A stretch of 64,000 nucleotides of DNA from Pseudophaeobacter profundi (GTDB lineage Bacteria; Pseudomonadota; Alphaproteobacteria; Rhodobacterales; Rhodobacteraceae): positions 372,001 through 436,000 of the forward strand of contig NZ_JARJEF010000001.1 of assembly GCF_029697505.1 (NCBI RefSeq), written 5' to 3'. This document shows, piece by piece, positions 1 through 8,087 of the stretch (positions within the stretch are counted from its first letter, which is position 1; every line of letters starts with the position of its first letter). The notes beneath the pieces are model-generated. The model worked only from the letters and a program-made list of their open reading frames with translations. It had not been told where the DNA came from and ran no database searches. The translations under genes were made by a program, and so were the position numbers.

Positions 1-1163
1 ATGCCGCTGCCCTGTTCAATCTGCAGGAAGTCGGCTTCATCTATTCCCGTCTGACCAACCCCACGGTTGCGGTGTTGCAAGAACGCCTGGCGACGCTTGA
101 GGGCGGCGTTGGGGCGGTATGCTGCTCTTCTGGTCACGCAGCGCAGATCATGGCGCTATTCCCGTTGATGGCCCCAGGCTGCAATGTCATTGCCTCGACC
201 CGTCTTTATGGCGGCACGGTTACCCAGTTCAGCCAAACAATCAAACGCTTTGGCTGGTCGGCCAAATTTGTTGATACCGATGATCTAGCCGCGGTTGCGG
301 CGGCAATTGATGAAAACACCCGCGCGGTATTCTGCGAATCAATCGCCAACCCCGGCGGCTATGTCACCGATGTACGCGCCATTGCCGATGTGGCTGATGC
401 CGCAGGTGTGCCGCTGATTGTCGACAACACCACCGCCACACCCTACCTGTGCAACCCCATTGCCCAGGGCGCGACCTTGGTGGTGCATTCAACCACCAAA
501 TATCTGACCGGCAATGGCACAGTGACCGGTGGCGCAGTGATCGACAGCGGAAAATTCGACTGGTCCGCCAGCGACAAATTTCCCTCGCTTTCCGCGCCAG
601 AGCCCGCCTACCACGGACTGAAATTCCATGAGACCTTTGGCGGATTGGCCTTTACCTTCCATGGCATCGCCATCGGGCTGCGGGACCTCGGAATGACGAT
701 GAACCCACAGGCAGCACATTATACACTGATGGGCGTTGAAACCCTGTCGCTGCGGATGCAGCGCCACTGCGAAAACGCCATAACCGTTGCCAGCTGGCTG
801 GAGCAGGACGACCGGGTCGACTATGTGACCTACGCTGGGCTGGAAAGCTCTCCCTACTATGAACGGGCGCAGAAATGCTTCCCTAAGGGCACCAGCGGGC
901 TGTTCACCTTTGCAGTGAAGGGCGGCTATGACGCCTGCATCAAACTGGTCGATTCACTGGAGATCTTCAGCCATGTGGCCAACCTTGGCGACACCCGGTC
1001 GCTGATCATCCACTCTGCCTCGACCACTCACCGCCAGCTTTCACCGGAACAGCAAGAGGCCGCTGGCGCGGGGGCCAATGTGGTGCGGATTTCCATCGGC
1101 CTGGAAGATTCCGCCGATCTGATCCGCGATCTGGACCAGGCCCTGACCAAAGCCTGCGGCTGA
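1..1163 (+). CDS. metY: O-acetylhomoserine aminocarboxypropyltransferase (PLP sulfhydrylase), 5' partial
   Basis: C-terminal part of a Cys/Met-metabolism PLP enzyme; the reading frame is open from base 3, so the start lies outside the window. It should join sulfide (or methanethiol) to O-acetylhomoserine to make homocysteine (or methionine) in the cytoplasm. The sequence shows the family blocks: YSRLTNPTVAVLQERLA near the left edge, the pyridine-nitrogen Asp in DNTTATPYL, and the PLP lysine in HSTTKYLTGNG (Lys codon at 498-500). The C-terminus (SLIIHSASTTH...VVRISIGLED) is intact. The long insert after the PLP lysine fits MetY rather than the shorter MetB/MetC. O-succinylhomoserine sulfhydrylase activity is the main alternative. 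A hairpin terminator follows. Confidence 0.9.
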   Translation, partial: AAALFNLQEVGFIYSRLTNPTVAVLQERLATLEGGVGAVCCSSGHAAQIMALFPLMAPGCNVIASTRLYGGTVTQFSQTIKRFGWSAKFVDTDDLAAVAAAIDENTRAVFCESIANPGGYVTDVRAIADVADAAGVPLIVDNTTATPYLCNPIAQGATLVVHSTTKYLTGNGTVTGGAVIDSGKFDWSASDKFPSLSAPEPAYHGLKFHETFGGLAFTFHGIAIGLRDLGMTMNPQAAHYTLMGVETLSLRMQRHCENAITVASWLEQDDRVDYVTYAGLESSPYYERAQKCFPKGTSGLFTFAVKGGYDACIKLVDSLEIFSHVANLGDTRSLIIHSASTTHRQLSPEQQEAAGAGANVVRISIGLEDSADLIRDLDQALTKACG

Positions 1164-1190
1164 CACTGCACAACAGCCATCACTGACAAG

Positions 1191-1220
1191 AAAAAGGCCG
1201 GGCAATTGCCCGGCCTTTTG
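1191..1220 (+). terminator. Rho-independent terminator after metY
   Basis: A nearly perfect palindrome, AAAGGCCGGGCAATTGCCCGG plus matching CCTTTT, starts 28 bases after the metY stop. The A-run before and T-run after mean it could work in either direction, which suits its place between converging genes. Confidence 0.8.
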
Positions 1221-1265
1221 ATCACGAGAGCTTGTCGCGGTCATTCTATTTCGCATGTTTTAGGT

Positions 1266-1292
1266 GCGCAGAACCGGCAGCCGGTTCTGCGC
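1266..1292 (-). terminator. Hairpin downstream of the SIMPL gene
   Basis: Twelve-base perfect arms (GCGCAGAACCGG / CCGGTTCTGCGC) with a 3-base loop lie 7 bases past the stop of the minus-strand SIMPL gene. No clean T-tract follows on the minus strand, so it may be a 3'-end stabiliser rather than an intrinsic terminator. Confidence 0.45.
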
Positions 1293-1299
1293 TACTGCG

Positions 1300-2019
1300 C
1301 TACTTTGTTTCCGACACCTGCAGATCAAAGACCACATCGACATTATGGGTAAAGCTCAGCTCGCCCGCTTCGATTGGCATGGCTCCGCCGCGCGCCATTT
1401 CCATGGCCATCATCGGACGCCCACCACCGGGCTGACGATCGGTGATGCTGCGCACCGGGCCCAATGTCACCCCAGCCGCCTTGGCCAACTGTTCTGCTTT
1501 GGCCATGGCATCCGCAACCGCATCCGCGCGCAGCTGAACCTCCAGGCCCGCGTGATCCGCCACATCAAAGCGCAGCCCCTGGAACTGATTGGCCCCGGCC
1601 CGCAGAACCTGATCCAGCACCGTGCCCAGCTGATCCAGATCGCGCACCCGCAGGTTCAGGGTATTGGAGGCAGAAAACCCGGTGATCTTGCGTGGCTCCT
1701 CTGTGCCCTGCCCGCGCGGGTTGGACCAGACCGGATGCAAAGAAATCTGCTGTGTCTGCATATCCGTGGCCGCGATCCCCGCGTCACGCAGCGTCGCCAC
1801 AACCGCCGCCATATCCTGCGTGACCGCCGCCATAGCCGCGCCTGCCTCGACGTCTTCTTTGCTCACGCCAAGAGTGATAACCGCCATATCCGGCGAGACC
1901 TCGACCTGCCCCTCTCCGGTGACCACAATATTGCGATCCACTGGGGTCTCCGCTCTCGCCACGCTGCCCAAGGACAAACCCAATGCCAGGGCGGTGATCA
2001 AAACTGTCTTTGTTTTCAT
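1300..2019 (-). CDS. SIMPL-domain (DUF541) periplasmic protein
   Basis: 239 residues with a clear Sec signal peptide (MKTKTVLITALALGLSLGSV, cut after the ARA near residue 23). Next comes the SIMPL/DUF541 fold: IVVTGEGQVEVSPDMAVITLGV at the start of the mature protein, a central YSNP-like stretch, and the alternating-strand C-terminus ending VDVVFDLQV. Family members (such as E. coli YggE) are exported proteins linked loosely to oxidative-stress tolerance; the molecular role is not known. The start is supported by an AAGGAG ribosome-binding site 8 bases upstream. The gene is monocistronic and convergent with metY. Confidence 0.85.
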   Translation of the reverse strand: MKTKTVLITALALGLSLGSVARAETPVDRNIVVTGEGQVEVSPDMAVITLGVSKEDVEAGAAMAAVTQDMAAVVATLRDAGIAATDMQTQQISLHPVWSNPRGQGTEEPRKITGFSASNTLNLRVRDLDQLGTVLDQVLRAGANQFQGLRFDVADHAGLEVQLRADAVADAMAKAEQLAKAAGVTLGPVRSITDRQPGGGRPMMAMEMARGGAMPIEAGELSFTHNVDVVFDLQVSETK

Positions 2020-2195
2020 TGTTAAAGCTCCTTTTTCTCCCGCCTAAGATGGGGGTGGCAGATCACCGCTGACAAGGGCTGGTTGTGCTCTTTTCCTTTC
2101 ACTCGGCGGAGTCCTGCTTTATGGTCTGCCCTGACACAGCCTGAATGGACTCCTCGCGGTCCGGGCATTTAAGATTTGGATGGTTTGACCGCATT

Positions 2196-4793
2196 ATGAA
2201 ACCGGGGTTTGCTCTTTCTCTTTCCGCTGAGGGTATTGTTCTGCTGCATCGTGCCGCCGGGGGCTGGCGCAATGTGGGGTCTGTGCCGCTTGGCGGTGAC
2301 ACTATGACCGCCGATATTGCCGCCCTGCGCGCCAAGGGTGATGCGCTGGACAGCAATGGTCTGTGCAAGCTGATCATTCCAAATGAGCAGATCCGCTACC
2401 TGACCATTGAAACCGGGGTATCGGATCCCGCACGCCGCCGCGACGTGGCGCGTGCCGCGCTGGAAGGGGCTACGCCCTATGCCGTGTCCGACCTGGCCTT
2501 TGATCTGTCAGAAGACGGCAGCCAGACCCATATTGCCGCGGTGGCCCATGAAACCCTGGCAGAGGCCGAAAGCTTTGCGCTGGAAAACGGCTTTACGCCA
2601 GCCTCCTTTGTAGCGGTGCCCGGAGGGTCCGGCTTCCTCGGAGAGCCCTTCTTTGGTCCGGCCCCATCGCTGGGCCATCAAGAGATCGAGCCAGACGGCA
2701 TTGCCGTGGTCGATGTCGGCCCCGCAAAACTGCCCCAGCCAGAGAATAAAGCGCCAAAGGTACCAGAGACAAAGGCCTCAGAACCACAAGAGCCACAAGG
2801 CAAAGACAGGCTTCGCGACGCCAAGACACCTGCGGCCAAGGCGGTGCTGACCCTGCCTGAGGCACCGGCAGAACTGGACCCAGATGCCCCCGCTTCGGGA
2901 TCTGGCCTTTCGGACACAGCCCCACAGGCAGACAGCGGTCCAATCGCCGGGTTCAGCACGCGTCGCCGTAAACCCACGGATGCGCCCAGCCGCCCCGATG
3001 CTGGTGCCGCCACGGCAGAAACAGCAAAGATCGCAGCCACGGTTGCAGCGCCGCATGTCAAACCGGCACCTGCCGCCACCGCCAATCCCAAGGGCGAAGC
3101 GGCAAAACCGGTTGGACCGGCCCGCGCCGCAAATGCCGCCGACAAGACCGGCAGCGGTGGAACACTTGATGCCGCAGCCCCCAACGCAAAAGTGGGCAGC
3201 AAATCCGCCCCTGCTGTTGCGCCGCCACGCCCCGCAGATGGGACAGGCACGGCAAAACCCGTACAGGCCAGCCGCAAGCCCCTGCAATCCCCGTCCGGTG
3301 ACCGCGCCGCAACGCCCTCCCCCGCCATCAGCCCCGCCGCCGCGCAGGCGGCAAACAGCCTCGAATCTGAAGGCACCAAGGGTAAACCGCGGTATCTGGG
3401 GTTGATCCTGACCGCAGCGCTGTTGCTGACCATGGCCGCTATTGCCGCATTTGCGCTGTTCTCAGAGGGCGGATCTTTCTTTGCCTCTGAACGCACGCAA
3501 TTGGAAGTGACTGAAGACGAACCGCCACTTCCCCCCGCAGCCGAGCGATCAGCCACCACCCCAGAGCCCGCCGCCAATATTGATCCCGCAGAGGCCGGTG
3601 TGCCCCAGCCCGCGGAAATCCCGCTCAGCGAAAACGAAACGGAACCTGTCAGCATCGCCCCACAGGTGAGCGCAATCCCAGACCAGCCCGACCCCGGCAT
3701 TGTCGAGCAAGGCGCCCCAACACCGCAAGAGACAGAACCGCAACTGCACGCAAGCACGGGCCAGCCCGTGCTTGATACGTTCGAGGAGGAGAGCACGCCG
3801 CAGGACGACGCTGAGGCCGCAGAGGATCAGACGGACCGGGAAGCAGCGCGCAGCGCAGCCGCGCTCTATGCAGCGACAGGCATCTGGCAGCAGGTGCCCC
3901 AGATCACCCAGCCGCCTGCGCTGGTCACACTGGATGACATCTATGTTGCCTCTATCGACAACAGCAATCTGTCGCAGGATGCGATTGCCCTGCCCCTGTC
4001 CCCCGGATTGGAGCACGATACAGTGCCAAATGCGCTAAGCGATCCGGCAGCGGCGGGACGCGGGTTTGAGCTGGACAATCGCGGGTTGGTAACCGCCACC
4101 CCGGACGGCACGTTGAACCCAGATGGGGTGATGGTCTACCTGGGCCGCCCAGACGTGGTGCCGCCACCCACCCCCGCCCGCGCCGCGCTTGACGCAGCCG
4201 ACACCGAGGCGGAAAATGCCCGCATCGCAACCCTGTCGCAAACCCGCCCCCGTCCCCGCCCGTCAGATCTGGTAGAACAGGCAGAGCGCGCGGTCCTGGG
4301 CGGGCTAAGCCGGGCAGAATTGGCCCGTGTCAGGCCACGCCCCCGCCCGGCCAGCCTGAAGACAGAAGAACAGGAAAATCAGCCCGTCAGCAGCCTGGCT
4401 GTGACATCGTCCACCGCGCCGCGCAGCAGGCCTGCCAACTTTGCCAATCTGGTAGACCGTGCCACACGGCAACGCGCCACTACTGCCGCAGCAAGCAGCG
4501 CCACGGCAGCATCAGCAGCCCCGCGCACGGTCTCGCCCAGCATCCCCAGCTCTGCTTCGGTGGCGCGCCAGGCCACGCTCACCAATGCCATCAACCTACG
4601 GCAGGTGAACCTGATCGGGATCTTCGGCAAGCCCTCTAACCGACAGGCCCTGATCCGGATGCCCAGTGGCCGCACCCGCCAGGTCAGCACCGGAGATCGC
4701 CTGGACGGGGGCACTGTCCTGGCCATTGGCGAAAACCAGCTTCAGTACCAAAAGAGAAGCAAAAACATCACGTTAGAACTTCCAGGCGACTGA
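2196..4793 (+). CDS. Single-span membrane protein with GspL/PilM-like N-domain and GspC/PilP-like C-domain
   Basis: About 865 residues from the ATG that begins MKPGFALSLSAEGIVLL; an in-frame ATG at 2145 is possible but less family-like, and neither has a strong ribosome-binding site. Residues 1-165 resemble the cytoplasmic actin-like domain of GspL/PilM (IPNEQIRYLTIE, a SDPARRRDVARAALEGATPY block, FDLSEDG). A low-complexity Ala/Pro linker runs to about 395. One membrane span follows (about 400-424, YLGLILTAALLLTMAAIAAF), then an acidic Pro-rich periplasmic linker with recurring RPRPRP-x-x-L motifs. Residues 801-865 (NLIGIFGKPSNRQALIRMPS, GDRLDGG, LEL) look like the GspC/PilP homology-region domain. 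Inferred: an envelope scaffold protein. No other secretion or pilus gene is adjacent. Function unknown. Confidence 0.7.
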   Translation: MKPGFALSLSAEGIVLLHRAAGGWRNVGSVPLGGDTMTADIAALRAKGDALDSNGLCKLIIPNEQIRYLTIETGVSDPARRRDVARAALEGATPYAVSDLAFDLSEDGSQTHIAAVAHETLAEAESFALENGFTPASFVAVPGGSGFLGEPFFGPAPSLGHQEIEPDGIAVVDVGPAKLPQPENKAPKVPETKASEPQEPQGKDRLRDAKTPAAKAVLTLPEAPAELDPDAPASGSGLSDTAPQADSGPIAGFSTRRRKPTDAPSRPDAGAATAETAKIAATVAAPHVKPAPAATANPKGEAAKPVGPARAANAADKTGSGGTLDAAAPNAKVGSKSAPAVAPPRPADGTGTAKPVQASRKPLQSPSGDRAATPSPAISPAAAQAANSLESEGTKGKPRYLGLILTAALLLTMAAIAAFALFSEGGSFFASERTQLEVTEDEPPLPPAAERSATTPEPAANIDPAEAGVPQPAEIPLSENETEPVSIAPQVSAIPDQPDPGIVEQGAPTPQETEPQLHASTGQPVLDTFEEESTPQDDAEAAEDQTDREAARSAAALYAATGIWQQVPQITQPPALVTLDDIYVASIDNSNLSQDAIALPLSPGLEHDTVPNALSDPAAAGRGFELDNRGLVTATPDGTLNPDGVMVYLGRPDVVPPPTPARAALDAADTEAENARIATLSQTRPRPRPSDLVEQAERAVLGGLSRAELARVRPRPRPASLKTEEQENQPVSSLAVTSSTAPRSRPANFANLVDRATRQRATTAAASSATAASAAPRTVSPSIPSSASVARQATLTNAINLRQVNLIGIFGKPSNRQALIRMPSGRTRQVSTGDRLDGGTVLAIGENQLQYQKRSKNITLELPGD

Positions 4794-4841
4794 TACCCAC
4801 ACCCCGCCCGGCCACAGGCTGCACGGGCGGAAATGAAACGG

Positions 4842-4876
4842 AAAAAGCCGGGCCCCATGTAAGAGACCCGGCTTTT
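4842..4876. terminator. Bidirectional terminator
   Basis: Arms AAAAAGCCGGG and CCCGGCTTTTT around a 13-base loop lie between converging genes (the fusion protein and hppD). Both strands give a G+C stem followed by T5. Confidence 0.85.
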
Positions 4877-4900
4877 TGTTAGCCTGGTAAATTGTCTGGC

Positions 4901-6001
4901 TTATTCAGCAGCGTCCAGCTCTCCGTTGGCAATCTGTTCACGCTCGATTGATTCAAACAGCGCTTTGAAATTGCCCTCGCCAAAGCCATCGTCGCCCTTA
5001 CGCTGGATGAATTCAAAGAAGATCGGCCCGATCACTGTCTTAGAGAAGATCTGCAACAGGATCTTGGTCTCGCCACCATCCACGACCCCTTCACCATCAA
5101 TCAAGATGCCGTGTTTCTGCATCCTGTCCAGCGGCTCTTCATGGCCCACGACGCGGTCGTGGCTCAGCTCATAATAGGCGGCCGGGGGTGGCGGCATATA
5201 GGTGATACCGCGATCCGCGATTTCGTCGGTGGCACTGTAGATATCTTCGGCGCCAACCGCGATGTGCTGGATGCCCTCGCCTTTGTATTTCTTCAGATAG
5301 GCAACAATCTGGCCGGTCTCGCCACGGTCTTCGTTGATTGGAATGCGAATGCGGCCACAGGGCGAGGTCAGCGCGCGGCTCAGCAACCCGGTGAACTTGC
5401 CCTCGATGTCAAAGAAACGGATTTCCTTGAAGTTGAACAGATCGCCGTAGAACCGGAACCATTTGTCCATATTGCCCTTGTAAACATTGTGGGTGAGGTG
5501 ATCGAGATAATAAAAACCAACGCCACGCGGCTTGGATTGCTTGGTCCACTCGAATTCCTCGTTATAGGGCGAGGTTTCATAATACTGGTCGATGAAATAG
5601 ATCAGCGAACCGCCAATACCCTTGATCGCGGGCACATCCATCGTCTTGTCGTCGCCTTCATAGGCTTCGGCACCTTTGGAAACCGCATGGTCAAAGGCCT
5701 TTTGCGCATCCACAACACGCCAGCCCATCGAGGGGGCACAGGGGCCATGCTCGGCTACGAACTTATCGGCAAAGCTGCCTTTTTCGGCGTTGAGGATATA
5801 GGTGATATCGCCCTGCTGCCACAGCTCTACCCCGGTTTTGGTCTTGTGATGGCCAACCTGTTCATAGCCCATCTTGGTGAAAAGATCGCGCAGCTCTTGC
5901 GGGTTAGGGCTGGCGAATTCAACAAATTCAAAACCGTCGGTACCGGCGGGGTTTTCTTCGCTGATGACTGTTTTTGGCGCGTTATGCGGAAATGGACCCA
6001 T
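4901..6001 (-). CDS. hppD: 4-hydroxyphenylpyruvate dioxygenase
   Basis: 366 residues. Converts 4-hydroxyphenylpyruvate plus O2 to homogentisate in tyrosine breakdown. Two vicinal-oxygen-chelate halves are visible. The Fe(II) ligands should be His168 (in LDHLTHN), His246 (in IQHIAVG) and Glu330 (in IFFEFIQRKG), all present. The C-terminal helix region after the last ligand is complete. The start chosen is the ATG at 6001 with GGAGG at 6010-6014; a frame-extending TTG five codons upstream overlaps that ribosome-binding site and is unlikely. Divergent from an Lrp/AsnC regulator that probably controls it, an arrangement common in this group. Homogentisate dioxygenase genes are not next to it here. 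Confidence 0.95.
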   Translation of the reverse strand: MGPFPHNAPKTVISEENPAGTDGFEFVEFASPNPQELRDLFTKMGYEQVGHHKTKTGVELWQQGDITYILNAEKGSFADKFVAEHGPCAPSMGWRVVDAQKAFDHAVSKGAEAYEGDDKTMDVPAIKGIGGSLIYFIDQYYETSPYNEEFEWTKQSKPRGVGFYYLDHLTHNVYKGNMDKWFRFYGDLFNFKEIRFFDIEGKFTGLLSRALTSPCGRIRIPINEDRGETGQIVAYLKKYKGEGIQHIAVGAEDIYSATDEIADRGITYMPPPPAAYYELSHDRVVGHEEPLDRMQKHGILIDGEGVVDGGETKILLQIFSKTVIGPIFFEFIQRKGDDGFGEGNFKALFESIEREQIANGELDAAE

Positions 6002-6109
6002 GGTGGTTTCCTCCAATTGTCGCGGGATGCGGGCTTAGGTGTCTGTTCCCCTTGATAATAGCGCACATGAGATGCTTGTTTTGCGCGTTCTTCATGCGAT
6101 ACCCCCTTC

Positions 6110-6163
6110 CATATGCGGAATATTCACGCAACAATGCGAAAAATTGGGAAAACACCGCATATG
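6110..6163. promoter_or_regulatory. Inverted repeat in the hppD-lrp divergent region
   Basis: Nine-base perfect arms CATATGCGG (6110-6118) and CCGCATATG (6155-6163) are separated by 36 bases; the right arm includes the lrp start codon. Nearby partial copies (CATGCGAT, AATGCGAA) lie between. Spaced, degenerate repeats of this kind are typical of Lrp/AsnC octamer binding. The assignment as a regulator site is inference. Confidence 0.4.
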
Positions 6164-6616
6164 ATTGACGCCACCGACACCAAGCTGCTCGCGGCATTGC
6201 AGAAAAATGCACATCTCACCGCGCAGGATCTGGGAGAGTTGCTGAACCTTTCCCCCAGCCAGGCAGGCCGACGACGCCAACGTCTAGAGGCCGAAGGCTA
6301 TATCCAAGCCTATTGCGCCCGGCTGGATCCGGTCAAGATCGGCCTTACGGTGCAGGGGTTTGTGCATGTCAATCTGGGCAGCCACGGCCCGGAACAATCC
6401 GCCAGCTTCAGCCGCCTGGTCAGCACCCGTCCTGAAATAACGTCTGCCTGGACCATGACCGGCGAGGCCGATTACCTGCTGCGGGTCTATTGCCATGACC
6501 TGCAGGCGCTAAATCAGTTAATCCACGAGATTCTTTTGCCGCATCCCGCCGTGGCCCGCGTGCAAAGCCAGATCGTCATGGCGCAGCTAAAACGCGACGC
6601 GCCCCTGCCGACTTAA
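6161..6616 (+). CDS. Lrp/AsnC family transcriptional regulator
   Basis: 151 residues from the ATG starting MIDATDTKLLAALQ; an upstream in-frame ATG would add 16 atypical residues. The N-terminal winged helix-turn-helix (ATDTKLLAALQKNAHLTAQDL, then LNLSPSQAGRRRQRLEAEGYI) is followed by the RAM/AsnC ligand-binding fold (VHVNLGSHGPE, TMTGEADYLLRVYCHDLQAL). Members form octamers whose DNA binding responds to amino acids. Divergent pairing with hppD suggests control of tyrosine/phenylalanine breakdown by an aromatic amino acid or keto acid; this is inference from context. Confidence 0.88.
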   Translation: MIDATDTKLLAALQKNAHLTAQDLGELLNLSPSQAGRRRQRLEAEGYIQAYCARLDPVKIGLTVQGFVHVNLGSHGPEQSASFSRLVSTRPEITSAWTMTGEADYLLRVYCHDLQALNQLIHEILLPHPAVARVQSQIVMAQLKRDAPLPT

Positions 6617-6678
6617 CAGTAAATGAAGGTTTGCGATGTAGGAATCACACCTGAACGATATAGAAGTGGAACCCTCCC

Positions 6679-7899
6679 TTGTCCTTTGTAGACCGTCGCA
6701 TCGAAGTTCGCCCCTCGACAGGCGCCGCCCCCTTCGCTCTGAACGAGGTATTCTTTTCCCGTACCGACGAGCGAGGCGTTATCCAAGCGGGTAACTACGT
6801 ATTCAAACGTGTCGCCAATTACAGCTGGGAAGAGCTGATCGGCGCACCACATAAGATCATCCGCCACCCGGATATGCCAAAGGGTGTTTTCCAGCTGTTC
6901 TGGGATACCCTGAATGCCGGAGACAGCATTGGCGCCTACGTCAAGAACAAGGCCAAAGACGGACTGTATTACTGGGTTTTTGCAGTTGTCGTGCCCTGCA
7001 AGGGGGGCTACCTGTCGGCACGGATTTCCCCCTGCAGCACCCTGTTTGAGGAAGTCAAAGCCGCCTATAACGACATGCGCCAGGCAGAAGTCAACGAAGG
7101 TCTCAGCCCGGTAGACAGCGCCCAAAGGATGATGGATTGGATCCATGGCAAGGGGTTCGAAAACTATCACCAGTTTGCCACCCATGCACTGAGCGAAGAA
7201 CTGCTGGCCCGCGATGCAGGACTGGAGCGCCCCAGAGACGCCAAGATCTCTGATCTGCGCCGGATGATGGCCAATGCAGAAACCCTGGTCGAAGAGACCC
7301 AGGGCCTGGTCAAGGATTTCGACGCCATGCACACGATCCCGCATAACCTGCGGGTCATTGCCTCTCGTATCGAACCCTCGGGCGGCCCGGTCACTGTTCT
7401 GTCCCAGAACTATGGCGCGATGTCGCGCGAGATGTCGGATTGGTTTGCAGCCCATGTGATGGGAGAAAACAGCAATTTCAACGCCATCAAACTGGCCGTC
7501 ACCAATAGCCTCTTTGTCGAAGGCATGGCCCGCATCCTGAATGAATGCAATGCGCAGCTTCAGACCGAACAACGGGGCCTGGGCAGTATCGATATGGACG
7601 CCGAACGCAGCAACCTAACCGATATGGTGCAAGCGGAAACAGATCGGGCCAGAAAAGGCGTGGAAGAGGTGGACCTTGAGGCAGACCGTATCATGCGCGC
7701 CTGTCAGGTCATGCATCGCCAGTTCCTGGGGCTGAGCTCAACCCGCGTCCTGTGTAAGATTGAAAGCGCACGCCTGCCGGAATCAGGCGAGACCCTTTCG
7801 GATATCATCGACCAGCTTGGGGTCTTCCAGGAACGGATTTCGCGCCGCCTCGACAATATTAGCAAGCTCAGCAATGAAATCCGCATGATGGATCAGTAA
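6679..7899 (+). CDS. Soluble PAS-domain (Aer-like) signalling protein
   Basis: 406 residues. The only in-frame start compatible with the family N-terminus is TTG at 6679 (an in-frame TAG lies 18 bases upstream). Residues 20-110 form an Aer-type PAS domain: FFSRTDERGVIQAGN, then the hallmark SWEELIGAPHKIIRHPDMP, and WVFAVVVPCKGGYLS. The rest is helical and charged, with coiled-coil character (LTDMVQAETDRARKGVEEVD). I see no membrane span and no canonical chemoreceptor hairpin tip, so it is not a complete chemoreceptor. Aer-type PAS domains often bind FAD and sense redox state; FAD binding here is not shown by the sequence alone. Confidence 0.75.
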   Translation: MSFVDRRIEVRPSTGAAPFALNEVFFSRTDERGVIQAGNYVFKRVANYSWEELIGAPHKIIRHPDMPKGVFQLFWDTLNAGDSIGAYVKNKAKDGLYYWVFAVVVPCKGGYLSARISPCSTLFEEVKAAYNDMRQAEVNEGLSPVDSAQRMMDWIHGKGFENYHQFATHALSEELLARDAGLERPRDAKISDLRRMMANAETLVEETQGLVKDFDAMHTIPHNLRVIASRIEPSGGPVTVLSQNYGAMSREMSDWFAAHVMGENSNFNAIKLAVTNSLFVEGMARILNECNAQLQTEQRGLGSIDMDAERSNLTDMVQAETDRARKGVEEVDLEADRIMRACQVMHRQFLGLSSTRVLCKIESARLPESGETLSDIIDQLGVFQERISRRLDNISKLSNEIRMMDQ

Positions 7900-8087
7900 C
7901 CCCCCCCAAAAAAACCGGCGATGCAGGGCAGCACAGGCGGCGGCGGGGAAACCTGGCCGCCGTTTCCCATTTGCCCCTGGCCTCCCCCCTATTCGCTTGG
8001 CGGGGATGCGCCGGGCGGAGATTTGGCTTTACCGCCGACCCGCTTAAACCGTTGCCAAGTCGCGGACCGCTTGCGATACCATTTGGT

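Noticed and set aside
2678-3796. Long antisense frame (372 codons) inside the fusion-protein gene
   Set aside because: It mirrors the Ala/Pro-rich low-complexity linker; the product is a Ser/Gly/Ala-rich shadow without family features or a ribosome-binding site.
4901-6016. Upstream TTG start for hppD
   Set aside because: The GGAGG ribosome-binding site for the ATG at 6001 would lie inside the coding region of the longer form.
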